A stretch of DNA of 64,000 bases. Origin: Cristatella mucedo (taxonomy: Eukaryota > Bryozoa > Phylactolaemata > Cristatellidae). Positions 46,959 to 57,670 of the stretch are shown piece after piece. A program made the position numbers and the translations under genes. Location of the stretch: assembly GCA_009760855.2 (NCBI GenBank), contig WPIO01000027.1, forward strand, positions 2,056,501 to 2,120,500. The letters run 5' to 3'. How positions within the stretch are numbered: the first letter of the stretch is position 1; the number at the start of each line of letters is the position of its first letter. The notes beneath the pieces are model-generated. The model had not been told where the DNA came from, did no database searches, and saw only the letters and a program-made list of their open reading frames with translations.

Positions 46959-48290
46959 TGGTCCTTACGCAGTACTTGGTTGCAAATTTCAACATCGGTT
47001 AACGTGCCATGGTATGCGACTACATTACCGTATTCTCAAAAGCCTCAAAATCTTCTTCGGTTAGTGCTTCTCCTAGCTCAGCAGCCACTGCTGGAATCGG
47101 CTGAACATCGTCTTCATTGTCGTCCGGACCAGCACGTGGAAAGCCAGCTTTTCTATAATCTGAAACAGTTTTGGATTGTCGCTGTCGATACTAGCTACCA
47201 CACCTTCTCCAGCAAGTGCAAGGCAACTAGCACATCAATTACCTTTGCCTAATCAATAATTGAGCATCATTCTCGACGGCCTGAAGCATTGGCCGTATCA
47301 CTTGGGTTCTACAGAGGACGGGTTCATGATTCATGCCGACGATTCCTTGATCCAGTGGCTCCAGTATAAGAGACTTTGTATTCAGCGGCTCAAGTCCAGT
47401 TTGATTTTCTTGGGCTGTCCCTCCACTACATGACAAGCCGAGTTATTGGCAAACAGAATAATTCTTTGAGTGACCAACTCTCGATCAAATTTGAGAAAAA
47501 GCTCAGCCCAAATTTGACTGGTCATCCAAGCGTTGCTACTGCATTGATACAGTAAAGGCGGTCGAGCAGTTCAAAAGCACCACGGGCTCTCAAATTTTCC
47601 CACTTAATATGCTTTCTTATCAGAGCCAATAGCATTGCATTGAAGAGGCGCAGTCATTCTTTATGTAGGCATCTTTCCACCACTTGGTTGAGTACCACTG
47701 ACAGCTAATGTGCCAGAGGACGCCACTTTGTAGAAGAGGCCTATTTCGTCGGCATTAAAGAGGTCTGATGCATCGTACGTACCCTTCAATCAACGTGGGC
47801 AAGACTTTAGCAATCCTATTTTCGGCTCTGGTATGATCTGCAGGAGCACTTTCACCACCAACTTTAATAAACGCAATAGTATGCCGAATTTTAAGACGCT
47901 CAAGCAAGCCATTTGTTGGAACAAATTATGTACAGCAGTGCATAGCAGCTAGATGCTGGGCCGTCTCCATCATTAATGGGCCGTTGGTAGCAGCATTTTG
48001 CTGCCACGTTGGATAAAACCGTTCCATTGGAGCATCGGCAACTTTTTCGTTTGGGCTTTCGCGTTTTCTTTTTTGGCTCATATTCCTGTAGATTAGAGAT
48101 TCATGGCGCATCTCTTAGTCTGCTTTCTTTATTATGGAGATAGTCGACTGACTCACGTTGAACTCCTCAGCAAGACCAGGTTACTTTTTTGGTTTGAACG
48201 CCTCCAAAAGTTGCTGCCATTTCTCAATTGCAAGCAAATTCTTTTCGAAGTAGTGACCATGACTAATGCTATATACTATTTACCTATAAC
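46959..48290 (-). pseudogene. Tigger/pogo-type transposase relic
   Basis: Minus-strand frames in order read as a pogo/Tigger transposase of the Tc1/mariner superfamily. First comes a psq-type helix-turn-helix (LAEEFNVSQSTISIIKKAD, ~48150), then a CENP-B-type HTH (PMERFYPTWQQNAATNGPL, ~48000), then the catalytic segments FNADEIGLFYKVASSGTLAV (~47750), LFANNSACH (~47450) and SLILEPLDQGIVG (~47350). The C-terminal IDVLVALHLLEKVW and TIQNCFR are followed by an acidic tail. The second Asp, normally in a V-D-N-C-P-A-H context, is Asn, so the copy is dead; stops and frameshifts are frequent. The C-terminus is truncated at 46958 by LINE-B. Terminal inverted repeats were not identified. Confidence 0.85.
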
Positions 48291-48427
48291 ATAAAATTAA
48301 ACGTACGCCACTACTCTGTAGCAAACTACAACAAAGAAAAGGTATTACTTTTATGCACGGTAACACACCTTTAATATAGTAGCATACAAATTGATTAATT
48401 TTAAACTTTCATAAACATCCAATCAAA
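48291..48427. other. AT-rich flank of the Tigger relic
   Basis: Probably non-coding sequence of the transposon or its insertion site. No terminal repeat seen. Confidence 0.3.
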
Positions 48428-48600
48428 ATCCTCCTCCCCACGCTTTTTTGATCTCCTCTTCCAACTCCTACGCCTCTGCTTCACCCTCCCCACGTCGTCT
48501 CTTCGTCTATCTCCCTATTCCTCGATCCCGTGTCCTCCTCTTCGATGTTCTCCTTCTCCACATGCTGCTCCTCAACGTCCTCCTCGTACTCCTACGCATT
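48428..48600 (-). other. Glu-rich, purine-rich open stretch
   Basis: The plus strand is pyrimidine-rich (CTCCTC words). The minus strand reads YEEDVEEQHVEKENIEEEDT before a stop. It could be a decayed acidic coding segment or plain low complexity. Confidence 0.35.
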
Positions 48601-51444
48601 CAAAGCATATTTGCTGATAACTAAAGGCGCATGAGGGGATTGTATGGGCAATGATGATACACGTGGCTCGGCGTATCGAACCTCTGCCGCGTCTCCCATA
48701 AAGCTATTTTAACAAAACAGTGACGAAACCGCTATCAAAAAATCGTAATTGATAGACAGCTAGAGGAGGTAAGATCAGAGCAGTGTTCGCAAGCTCATGG
48801 TTAGCGAGACACGGAGCTGGTAACTTACCGGAAGCCAGCAACAAATGCGTCGATCCCAGCCCCGACGTAACACAACGTAGCAAGACAGCTTCTTTTAGGT
48901 GGTGGAACTGCTGGCGTAAGCGCTCGACTGGCGACGTGCCATTGACCCGTCGAAGCATGACCCCGACGTAATACCCTTCTGGCAGGTTAGCCAGGGCAGG
49001 GTGAACGGAGCCACTCAACCGGGCACGCCTTACAAAATCATGCAGTAGGCTGTAGGCTGTAAATATGCATTCAAGTGGAGTACAAATCAGAAGACAGTCC
49101 CAACTCATCTTCTTAAATTTGGAGTATTCTTATATCCAATATTCATTTAAGAGGAGTTTCCACAGCGTAAAATTTGCAGAGAAATGTGAGACGCAGGAAT
49201 GCTATTTTTATAAACGAAGTATTCCTATATCCAATATTCTCACATGCGGAGTCGACCGTATTCTCGAGCGAGATATTGAAGGGATCTACTAGAAAGTGAG
49301 TGACAGAACGTTGAAGTCGATGCGGAATGCTTAATGAGGAGCCACGACGGTCTGTGAGATTTTGTGACCTTGGCAGTTGTGACCATCGCAGCATATAAGC
49401 CTATCCGTGGGCTGTTCACCACATTTCCACTTCTTGAAGCACAGGCAGGAAGACCTGCAAATGTGAATTGCACACTTCTTGAACGGATGTCACGAACGCA
49501 TAAACCAATGTGACTGTGGCATCCTTGTCTAGCAAGACCATATTTTTAAAGGCAATGAGCTAATATTTAGGCAAGACTAAATTTTTCAATGGCATGAAGC
49601 TGTAAGTATGAAGAATTGTATGTAATTGTAACTGTAATGTAATTGCATGTAAGTATGAAGAATTTACATTCGAGGTAGTGTTGTCAACTAAACATCATTT
49701 TGGAATACGACACTCAGAATCCAGATTCGCCTATAGGAACTAAATTGTTTGAGCCCATTTTAAGCATTAAGTTCTTGTGTTTTTCCGTAAAATCAGGCTT
49801 CCTAAAACCTGGTTAGTTACTTTATGTTCAATGAATTTATGAAAGTTTGCTACTATTAAAGTGCTCGTGTTAGCAGTGCATGCTGCAAGGAAATTAAAAT
49901 AGTTCAGTGGGTTCGAAAGCAACACAGATAAGAAAGCACAGGTAAAGCTCTCGTCTGCTTAGAAATGTAATCCTAGTTTGTGTTTGACGATTGTATTGGT
50001 GAAAGGGTGAGTATAAATAAATTGTAGGCAGAAATGAACTAAACACGGATTTTTTTAATTATCTCGTACATTAGAGGCCTCTCTTATGACCGTTACACGT
50101 TAAACTCAACGTTCTGAATTAAAAATTAATTTTCCAACTGAGTTGGGGCTTTATGCAGTGCGGTGAGTGATGCCGCAGTGAGATAATAGACACTTAAATA
50201 GGATATTGTGGTCGATTGTATAAAGTGTCGGTTACAGCTCTAGCATAAGTAACAGAGCGAACAAAGTTGAGTGAGAACTCTTGAAATGGTCCTTACACTT
50301 TCGCAATAGTGCTGATTCCATGGAGATATTAGCTTCAAAACCTCCTGCGATCTTTCTGGCTAGGTTTGGTTTGAGGTTTGGAAATGCGTGATCAACTGGT
50401 CTGCAGCTACTCGTTCCATCGCCTCCACTAGAAAGCAGTTGTACGTAGACCACGCTGAATATACAGCGTTTATATAGTCTATTCAAATGAGTGGTTGTAT
50501 TTTGAGTAGGTATTCGAACGACAACCCGTTTGAAGTATACTGCGACTGATAATAGGCTGGGCACCTCAACCTTGGTTATTCAATCGGAATGCAGCGTTCC
50601 CGAGTATCAGACGACAGACAGTTCCCATTATTGTTAACGTCTGCACATCAGTTAATAATAGAGCGTTTTCAAGTACTGTTTAGTTCAAGCGTTCTCGAAA
50701 GTAGTTTGCTATTCAGCACGACGCACATCTACACGCACTCAAGTTATGCATGGCAGCAGCGAGTCTATGCTTTTTAGACAAAAACTGTCGGATTTGGATC
50801 TGCAGTGCTGGTGGTCTTCTTAAATGGTAGATGAAAATAGAGATAAGGTTGCTAGAAGCAGGCGTCAAGGTGGCAACTGAGGAGTGAAACAGGGAAATCG
50901 GCCGATGAGTTGAGTGGGCATGTTTCTAGGGAGATTTTTTTTATTCTATCTACCTTTCTGAAAAAGGAGGCTTAATCGCATCTGATCAACCGCAGCACGG
51001 ATCATCAAGTACATGCTGACTCTAAGAGCGTTAAAGGAAAGGATTAACGGTCAACCTTAGCCTTCTTGGCATCGCGTATTTGATTCCACTGAGTCCCCGT
51101 AAAAGCTGGACTAGGCCTACTACGATAGATTCATACGAACTACAATAGTCCTCATATGGTAGTCCTGGTGGCAAAGTCAGTCGCGATCTTGCGTATGCTT
51201 TCACAAGCGTAAGCTTAATAAACCTTGCTTGTTCAATATCTTTAGAAATTGAACAAACCATAGGCTACCTTTGCAAGGGATTAAAATATGCATGCTCAGA
51301 TGAGTGAACTAATTATTCAACATTCTATATCGGGGTCTGATGCGGATCTAGTCAATTTCAAGGACTTATTTCGAGTTTACACCCGGAAGGTTAAAAACCC
51401 ATGGCTTCGTTTTCACACGAAAATCGAATTCCTACCAGTCGAAC
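48601..51444. other. Intron 2, unassigned
   Basis: Apart from short direct repeats (GAGTATTCTTATATCCAATA near 49122, a close match near 49217; GTAAGTATGAAGAATT at 49602 and 49649), nothing is recognised. Frames up to 134 residues on the minus strand (48704-49108) have no identifiable domain. Confidence 0.35.
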
Positions 51445-52049
51445 CCAAAACAAATTAATAAGACAGTAAACGATTCACTGGTCAGTGCTGAGAGGTCTGA
51501 CTCCCCCAGATATTAATTGCTCAGCCAAAACGTTTTCAACCTTCTTTACTGAAAAAATTGTGCGCATGCGTGCCTTCAGAAAGCCCCCTTTGAGTAAAGC
51601 AATTGTGGAATCACCAAATGTGACCTTTCTTAAAAAATTTTCCGAGGTTTCTGCATGCGATGTGGCTACCTTAATAGGGTCCAGCAAAAATTGCTCGTCT
51701 CCTGAAGACCCTATACCACTATTTCTGTGGTCTTCAGTGACAGACCAACTTAGCCCTGACCTAACCGAGATTTGTAATGCTTCTTTGGAAAAAGGGTTTG
51801 TATCCAAGTGTTTCAAATTGGCAATCGTTAGAGCTATACTAAAAAAACCTGAATTACATAAAGAGGTCCTTGCAAACTAGCGCCCAGTTTCCCTTCTTCT
51901 TTTCTCGTCAAAGATTCTCAAAAAATTGTCACTAAGCAGGTGATTGCACATATTGAAAAGAATGAGATGTCAGAAAAATTTTCACTCAGGTTTCAAGAGG
52001 CAGCACTTCACTGCAACTACTCTCATCCGTGCTAACAACTACATGCTGT
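51445..52049 (+). mobile_element. Older LINE-A copy, 5' part, split by a nested LINE-A
   Basis: The 131-residue frame at 51485-51880 (KTFSTFFTEKIVRMRA, then SSPEDPIPLFLWSSVTDQLS, then IVRAILKKPE) is homologous to the linker and start of the reverse transcriptase in the minus-strand copy next door. Similarity continues to the FKRQHST-like region and breaks near 52049. The missing continuation resumes at 56246. Confidence 0.85.
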
Positions 52050-52138
52050 AGCCTAGTTCCAGGGGTCAGAGGCTATTTCCCGCCAAACCCGCCATACTGC
52101 GGCCACTCTGCCGCTCGCCATGCAGCTGGGCTAGCGTA
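52050..52138. other. Unexplained ~90-bp GC-rich spacer at the nested junction
   Basis: Sequence such as CCTAGTTCCAGGGGTCAGAG to GCAGCTGGGCTAGCG separates the older plus copy from the 3' terminus of the minus copy. It matches neither LINE-A part. A transduced 3' flank or a third small insertion could explain it. Confidence 0.4.
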
Positions 52139-52196
52139 ATGTAATGTAATGTATCTCCATCAGTAACTCCACAAAGTCATAAAGACCATGTGGGCG

Positions 52197-53882
52197 TTAC
52201 GCAGGAGAGTTTTGTATAGCGCACTCACAGCCTAAGCGGCTTTCGGTACGCATTCGGTAGCCAACAGACTTCGTCTCACCCAACAAAGAGAAAGTGGGAA
52301 GCATAGCAGAGTTAGGAGAGCAGTTGAGGTAGTGAGTAGCATAGAAGTAGCAGTTCAGGACCGCTGAAAAAGATGTGCCGTAGTCGGCAGTTGGAGAGTA
52401 GATGTCGTTGCGTAAGAATTGTGGAAGCGAGTTCCACAGTCTAGGACCTGCAGAGCTAAAGCTTCTGTCGCCAACTGTCTTTAAGCGGAGGAATGGGACA
52501 GCTAATTTATTGTCCACACAGGACCTGAGGGCGCGAACAGGCTGAAACTGATGCAGCAGTTCAGCTAGGTATGAAGGAGCCAAGCCGTGGCGGGCCTTGT
52601 GGGTCAGTGTAAGAACTTTGCTCCGTATCCTTTGCTCAATCGGCAACCATCCTAGCTCTTCCAGCAAAGGTGACACGTACTCAAACCGCTGGGACATGAA
52701 GACCAGCCTTGCAGCCATATTCATAGTCCGCTGTAGTGGCATTATAGCTTTCTTTGGTAGCCCAGCCACAAGGGAATTACAATAATCAAGCCGAGACTGA
52801 ACTAAAGAGCTAGTTAAATTTTTTACAAGCCACTGTGGGAGACAGCTTCTAATCTTGGATAGGGATAGGATGTGATGGCTAGCTGTAGAGGCAGTCTTCT
52901 GAATGAAGCTTTTGAAATTGAGGCAGCTGTCGAACACGACACCTAGATTACGAGCACGTGGTGAAGGTCGCACAATAGCATCGCCTATTAGAACAGCAAA
53001 GCCTTCTAATCCAGCCACACGCTTAGGGTGTCCTATGAGAAGCAGTTCGGTTTTATCGTCATTTAATTTCAGGAAGTTTTCCGACATCCAGGATCGAATA
53101 TCGGCAAGGCAAGCATTCAGTTTCTCAGTTGCTGCAGCAGATTCCGACGGTTTAAATGACAAATACAACTGACTATCGTCAGCATAGAAGTGATATCCTA
53201 TTCCATGGGCCTTAATCACTTTTCCCAGAGGTTGCGTATAAATGGAGAACAGCAAGGGACCAAGTACAGACCCTTGAGGGACTCCACAGGTGACCCTTCT
53301 CATGTCTGAGACCTGACCCCCACACGACACGGATTGAACACGATCAGACAAGTATGATTTAAACCTCGCCAGTGCTTCGTCTGCCAGACCGATCGTTGTT
53401 CTCAATCGTTCAAGCAGAACTTTGTGATCAATGGTGTCGAAAGCATCAGACAGATCTAGCAGAGCTAGGGCAGTGACATTCCCGTCGTCGTTGCCACGTA
53501 GAATTTCATTGTTAACACGGAGGAGAGCAGTTTCGGTAGAGTGCTGCCTCTTGAAACCTGATTGAAATGTTTCTGACATTCCATTATTTTCAATGTGTTC
53601 AACTAGCTGCTTAGCAACAATTTTTTCAAGAATCTTTGATAAGAATGGAAGAAGGGCAACTGGACGATAGTTTGCTAGGACCTCTGCGTCTAATCCAGGC
53701 TTTTTAAGAATAGGTCTAACGATTGCCGATTTGAAGGACTTGGGGACGACCCGTTTTCCCAAAGAAGCATTAAAAATCTTGGTTATGGCAGGGCTAAGTT
53801 GGTCTGCAAGTGAAGACCACAGAGATGAAGGTATAGGGTCTTCAGGAGACGAGCTCTTTTTGCTAGACATTAAGGCAGCCAC
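52197..53882 (-). CDS. LINE-A reverse transcriptase (ORF2, C-terminal part)
   Basis: A 561-residue frame with the core of a non-LTR reverse transcriptase: NYRPVALLPF (71-80), QSGFKRQHST (107-116), motif A LDLSDAFDTID (142-152), GVPQGSVLGPLLF (200-212), the catalytic YADD (233-236) and LNDDKTELLL (273-282). A conserved LINE C-terminal region follows (LDYCNSL, AARLVFMS, LGWLPIEQRI, RLWNSLPQFL). All catalytic Asp residues are present. The first Met is not the true start: the frame is open upstream to about 54170 and belongs to one protein with the endonuclease. The enzyme copies LINE RNA at a nicked target site. Motif style fits the CR1/L2 group; exact clade not decided. Confidence 0.93.
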   Translation of the reverse strand: MAALMSSKKSSSPEDPIPSSLWSSLADQLSPAITKIFNASLGKRVVPKSFKSAIVRPILKKPGLDAEVLANYRPVALLPFLSKILEKIVAKQLVEHIENNGMSETFQSGFKRQHSTETALLRVNNEILRGNDDGNVTALALLDLSDAFDTIDHKVLLERLRTTIGLADEALARFKSYLSDRVQSVSCGGQVSDMRRVTCGVPQGSVLGPLLFSIYTQPLGKVIKAHGIGYHFYADDSQLYLSFKPSESAAATEKLNACLADIRSWMSENFLKLNDDKTELLLIGHPKRVAGLEGFAVLIGDAIVRPSPRARNLGVVFDSCLNFKSFIQKTASTASHHILSLSKIRSCLPQWLVKNLTSSLVQSRLDYCNSLVAGLPKKAIMPLQRTMNMAARLVFMSQRFEYVSPLLEELGWLPIEQRIRSKVLTLTHKARHGLAPSYLAELLHQFQPVRALRSCVDNKLAVPFLRLKTVGDRSFSSAGPRLWNSLPQFLRNDIYSPTADYGTSFSAVLNCYFYATHYLNCSPNSAMLPTFSLLGETKSVGYRMRTESRLGCECAIQNSPA

Positions 53883-54115
53883 ATCACAGGCAGATACATC
53901 AGAGAATCTTTTAAGAAAGGTTACAGGTTGAGGAACGGCGATTGCTTTGGTCGGAGGGGGCTTAATGGAGGCACGAATGTGCTCAATTTTTTCAGTAAAG
54001 AAGGCTGAAAACTTTTTGGCTGAGCCCTTAATATCTGGGGAGTCAGACCTGACAGCATTGGCCAGTAAATGGTTTACTGTCTTATAAATCTGTTTAGTGT
54101 CAGATTGGCAGGAAT

Positions 54116-55510
54116 TCAGTTTTCTAATGAAAAAAGAAGCCCTGGCTTTTTTAAGCTTTCGTGTGTAAACACGAAGGAAGTCTTAAAATTGACTAGGTTT
54201 GCCTCACACCCCGATTTCTTGAAACGACGTTCCAGCCTGCGCTTAACATGGCACATCTTAAGGTTTTTTTTTGTAAATTGAAAGCAATCTCGACGACTTT
54301 GAACACGGATAGAGCGAACGGGAGCATGCTTGTCAAGAGCACTCCTGAGTGTCATGTTCATCGCATCAGTGAGGGTATCGAGGCTGCCGGTCGAGTCTGA
54401 ATGCAGATCAAGAAGGCCTGCATCACAAACAGATTTCAAAAACTTGTCCATGTCAATGCTTTGTAAGTTACGTCGTTTGGAAAATTCGACATTGCTCTGC
54501 ACGTACGAGGGAGCAGGAACAGTAAACGAGACCGAACAATGATCTGAGAGGGTCAGTGGGCACACCACAAAGTCAGTGGGGAGGACATCCTTAGTGATCA
54601 CGAGATCTAGAATGTGGCCACCGACGTGGGTGCTATGATTAACGTGTTGGGCCAAACCAAGATTCTCCAGACAGTCAAGAAATGAGCGGACCTGGCTGTT
54701 GCTAGGGTTGTCAACGTGAATATTGAAGTCTCCTACAATCAGTAGCGGCCTGTCACACACAAATATTTTAGCGAGGAACTCTGAAAACCCCTCTATAAAC
54801 AAGTTTAGACAGCCAGACGGAGGCCGGTATATGACAACGGTGAGAGGCATTGTCTTTGATGAAGACCTGATAGCAACCGATTCAAACGATGACCCATGCG
54901 AGAAACTGCACATTTTATAGCCAAACGATTCGCGAACAACAATTGCAACCCCGCCACCAACCTTGTCAGAACGCATGGACTGATAGAATGAGAACCCGGG
55001 TGGGGTGGTCTCGGAAATACAGCTACTGGAACAAGGCGTCATCCAGGTTTCGGTAAGCAGAAATGCATCTAGCTTCTCCTGGACCACCTGATCGCGGATA
55101 AGTAACCCCTTGGTTTTTAGCGAGCGGACATTTAGTAGGCAGAATTTAAGAGGCTGTCCAACAACTGGGCGACGGCGATGAAGTGGCTCGTATTCTCTAC
55201 CGTTTGCGTCCGGCCCGGCGGACGCTGGCTCTTCGAATTTGAATGGGACCTTAATAACGGCCGTGGGACGACGTTTCACAACGTGCTGGGCTACAGCGGG
55301 TGGGCTACTACCGCAACAAGTACTATTTAGCGCTTTAAACTTACGAGTCGTAGGTTTGATAGCCGAGCTGTTGATGGGGCGAACGCATGATGCAGATAGG
55401 TTCTCACTGACCCGCCGGAGAAGGCCCGCCGGTAGGTATCGACTAATGGCGACGTCGCATTTTATGCTAAGCAGGTCCTGTTTTGTGTAGCATATCCGAG
55501 GACAGCTCAT
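54116..55510 (-). CDS. LINE-A apurinic-type endonuclease (ORF2, N-terminal part)
   Basis: A 464-residue frame. Residues 1-115 are an uncharacterised N-terminal stretch. From about 120 an exonuclease/endonuclease/phosphatase fold follows: LLNVRS (Asn127), LLTETW (Glu154), YRPPSG (228-233), GDFNIH (Asp261, Asn263), LDLVIT (Asp302) and LSDHCS (Asp323, His324). All expected catalytic residues are present, so this domain looks intact. It nicks target DNA to prime reverse transcription. The last ~20 residues are out of frame: around 54150-54180 a one-base shift moves the reading into the frame (RKLKKARASFFIRKL) that leads without stops into the reverse transcriptase. Confidence 0.92.
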   Translation of the reverse strand: MSCPRICYTKQDLLSIKCDVAISRYLPAGLLRRVSENLSASCVRPINSSAIKPTTRKFKALNSTCCGSSPPAVAQHVVKRRPTAVIKVPFKFEEPASAGPDANGREYEPLHRRRPVVGQPLKFCLLNVRSLKTKGLLIRDQVVQEKLDAFLLTETWMTPCSSSCISETTPPGFSFYQSMRSDKVGGGVAIVVRESFGYKMCSFSHGSSFESVAIRSSSKTMPLTVVIYRPPSGCLNLFIEGFSEFLAKIFVCDRPLLIVGDFNIHVDNPSNSQVRSFLDCLENLGLAQHVNHSTHVGGHILDLVITKDVLPTDFVVCPLTLSDHCSVSFTVPAPSYVQSNVEFSKRRNLQSIDMDKFLKSVCDAGLLDLHSDSTGSLDTLTDAMNMTLRSALDKHAPVRSIRVQSRRDCFQFTKKNLKMCHVKRRLERRFKKSGCEANLVNFKTSFVFTHESLKKPGLLFSLEN

Positions 55511-56245
55511 AAATAGTCACAGCGAAGATAGCAGCGGAATACCCGAAGGTATTACGGAGAAATCAAGTGAAGGTCCACACCACGCTAGGAGTCGCCCGAG
55601 GCCGCTCTTTAGCGAAGGGACGAGTGGCAGTCAGGTTAAACCTCTTTATGATAACGCATGCGCCAACAACAAAAGGGGAACTAAACAAGTCTACAGGGAG
55701 GGTCTTAAACAAAGCACACTATAGGGGCACAAGACGACGCAGCAAGCACGAACAAACGTGTCAGTTGGTCAGTCGGCTTCCGAAGTCCTGCTGTTGTACC
55801 GACTCCGAATCCAACAGTACGAGCGTACGCCGTCCAAGACCCGGCTGGCTGAGTAACTGCTTGGCTAGTCCGAGTCGACAACTACCAAAGTCCAGAGCTT
55901 CTGCCGAAAGACGCCAACACACGGGGGGGGATCACAAACACGCTACACGGGGAACGCGGAATATACAAGTCTCGACGAGCGTGCTATCCAGCTCTGCTCG
56001 GGCCTTGGGTACTCGTTCCCTTTCGTGCGTGGCAGCATCGCCGGAGCACGCCTGCACGAATCCAGATGCATAACTCGGCGAGACCGGGAGCATCCAACAC
56101 CACGACTTACTCGACCAACTCCTCCTACTCAAGAGCGCCAGAAATCTTACGTCACCGCACATGCCGTAGGTCCCACCCGGCCTAGCCGGTGACCCTTACT
56201 CTCACTATAGCCGCCCGGTCCTAGCCAACCGAACCTAGCCTGGGT
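55511..56245 (-). other. LINE-A 5' leader
   Basis: Sequence between the endonuclease start and the junction with the older copy. GC-rich, with incidental open frames on the plus strand. No ORF1 domain recognised; a promoter function is inferred from position only. Confidence 0.5.
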
Positions 56246-57670
56246 ACAATTCTATGTGGCAACGATGACGGAAATGTCACTGTCCTAGCTCTGCTAGAAC
56301 TATCAGCAGCCGTCGGCAGCATTGATGACGATATTCTACTTAAACGATTGAGAACAACGATCGGTCTGACAGACGAGGCATTGGCGTGGTTTAAATCGTA
56401 CCTCTCTGATCGTGTTCAATCTATGTCCTGGGTGGGGGGGTCAGGTCTCACACATGAGACAGGTCACATGTGGATGCCCTCAAAGATCCGTCCTTGGTCC
56501 CATGTTGTTCTCAATTTATGCTCAACCTCTGGAAAAGGTTATAAAGGCTCGTGGAGTAGGTTATCACTTTTATGCTGACTATACACAGCTGTATTTGTCA
56601 TTCAAACCGTTGGAATGTGCTGCAGAAACTGATAAACCGGACGCTCGCCTTGCCGACATCCAATCCTGCATGTCGGAAAGCGTTTTGAAACTAAATGACG
56701 ATAAAACCGAACTGCTGCTCATAGGACACCATAAACATGTGACTGGATTAAAAAGCTTTGCTCTTCTAATAGGTGATGCTGCTGTGCGACCATCACCACG
56801 TGCACGAAATTTAGATGTCGTTTTCGACAGCTGCCTAAATGTTTATAGCTTCATTCAGAAGACTGCTTCTACAGCTAGCCATCACGCCCGATCCCTATCT
56901 AAGATTAGGAGCTTTCGTACACAGTGGCTTGCACACAATTCAACTAGCTCCTTAGCTCTGTTTCGGCTAGATTATTGTAATTCCCTTTTCGCTGGGCTAC
57001 CAAAAAAGCAACTAGGCCGCTGCAGCTTGCACTGAATATGGCTGCAAGGCTACTCCTCAAGTCCCAGAGATTTGACCACATGTCTCTTGCTAGATTAGCT
57101 AGGATGGCTGCCGGTTAATCAACGGATACAGAGCAAAGTTCTTAGCTGACGTATAAGGCCCACCACGGCTTGGCTTCTCCATACCTATCTGAACTGCTGC
57201 ACCAGTTTCAGTCTCTTCGTAATAATAATATTAATAATAATGCACTTGATAAAGCGCCCTCAGAGAACTCAATCTCTTTCTAGGCGCTTTACATTTCGTA
57301 CCTCTGGTCCTGTTTGGACAAATTATTAGCTGTTCCATTCCTCCGCTTAAAGACCGTTGGCGACAGAAGCTTTAGCTCTGTAGGTCCTAGACTGTGGAAC
57401 TCACTTCCACAACTCTTATGCAACGGCAACTGCTATCCTTCTGCCGACTATGGCTCATCCTTTTCAGCGGTCCTGTGCTGCTACTTCTATGCCACTCACT
57501 CTCTCAACTGCTTTACTGACTCGGTTATGCTTCCAAATTTCTCTTTGTTGTGTGAGATGAGGTCAGTCGGCTACCGAATGCTTACCAAAAGCGCTTAGGC
57601 TGTAAGTGCGCTATACAAATCTCTCCTGTGTAACACCCACATGGTGTTTATGGCTTAGTGGAATTACAGA
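56246..57670 (+). mobile_element. Older LINE-A copy, 3' part
   Basis: Continues the copy interrupted at 52049: ILCGNDDGNVTVLALLELS, RTTIGLTDEALAWFKSYLSD, a degraded GVPQGS motif, YHFYADYTQLYLSF (second catalytic Asp replaced by Tyr), LNDDKTELLLIG, then the C-terminal region and a terminus near 57660. Frameshifts occur at several points. A 73-bp LINE-B piece is inserted at 57222-57294. Confidence 0.88.
57222..57294 (-). mobile_element. Minimal LINE-B insertion (73 bp) with target duplication
   Basis: Contains only the 3' hairpin of LINE-B in reverse orientation (GATAAAGCGCCCTCAGAGAA ... CTAGGCGCTTTACAT) and its ATT tail. TTCGTA occurs at 57216-57221 and again at 57295-57300. Without the insert the LINE-A coding sequence reads on across TTCGTACCTCTGG, so both boundaries are exact. 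Confidence 0.92.

Larger units (their letters stand above)
52139..56245 (-). mobile_element. Near full-length LINE-A (CR1/L2-like) nested in an older LINE-A
   Basis: On the minus strand: a ~735-bp 5' leader, an endonuclease frame (55510-54116), a reverse-transcriptase frame (from about 54170 to 52197), a short 3' region of ~55 bp and a terminus with three ACATT-type repeats (TACATTACATTACATTAC). No separate ORF1 with a recognisable domain precedes the endonuclease, only ~115 extra residues at its N-terminus. One frameshift is the only evident lesion, so it is the youngest-looking LINE here. Low divergence from the fragment at 63328-63911 supports recent activity of the family. Confidence 0.92.

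Noticed and set aside
55567-56073. 168-residue plus-strand frame
   Set aside because: Lies within the GC-rich 5' leader of the minus-strand LINE-A and has no domain or conservation in other copies seen.
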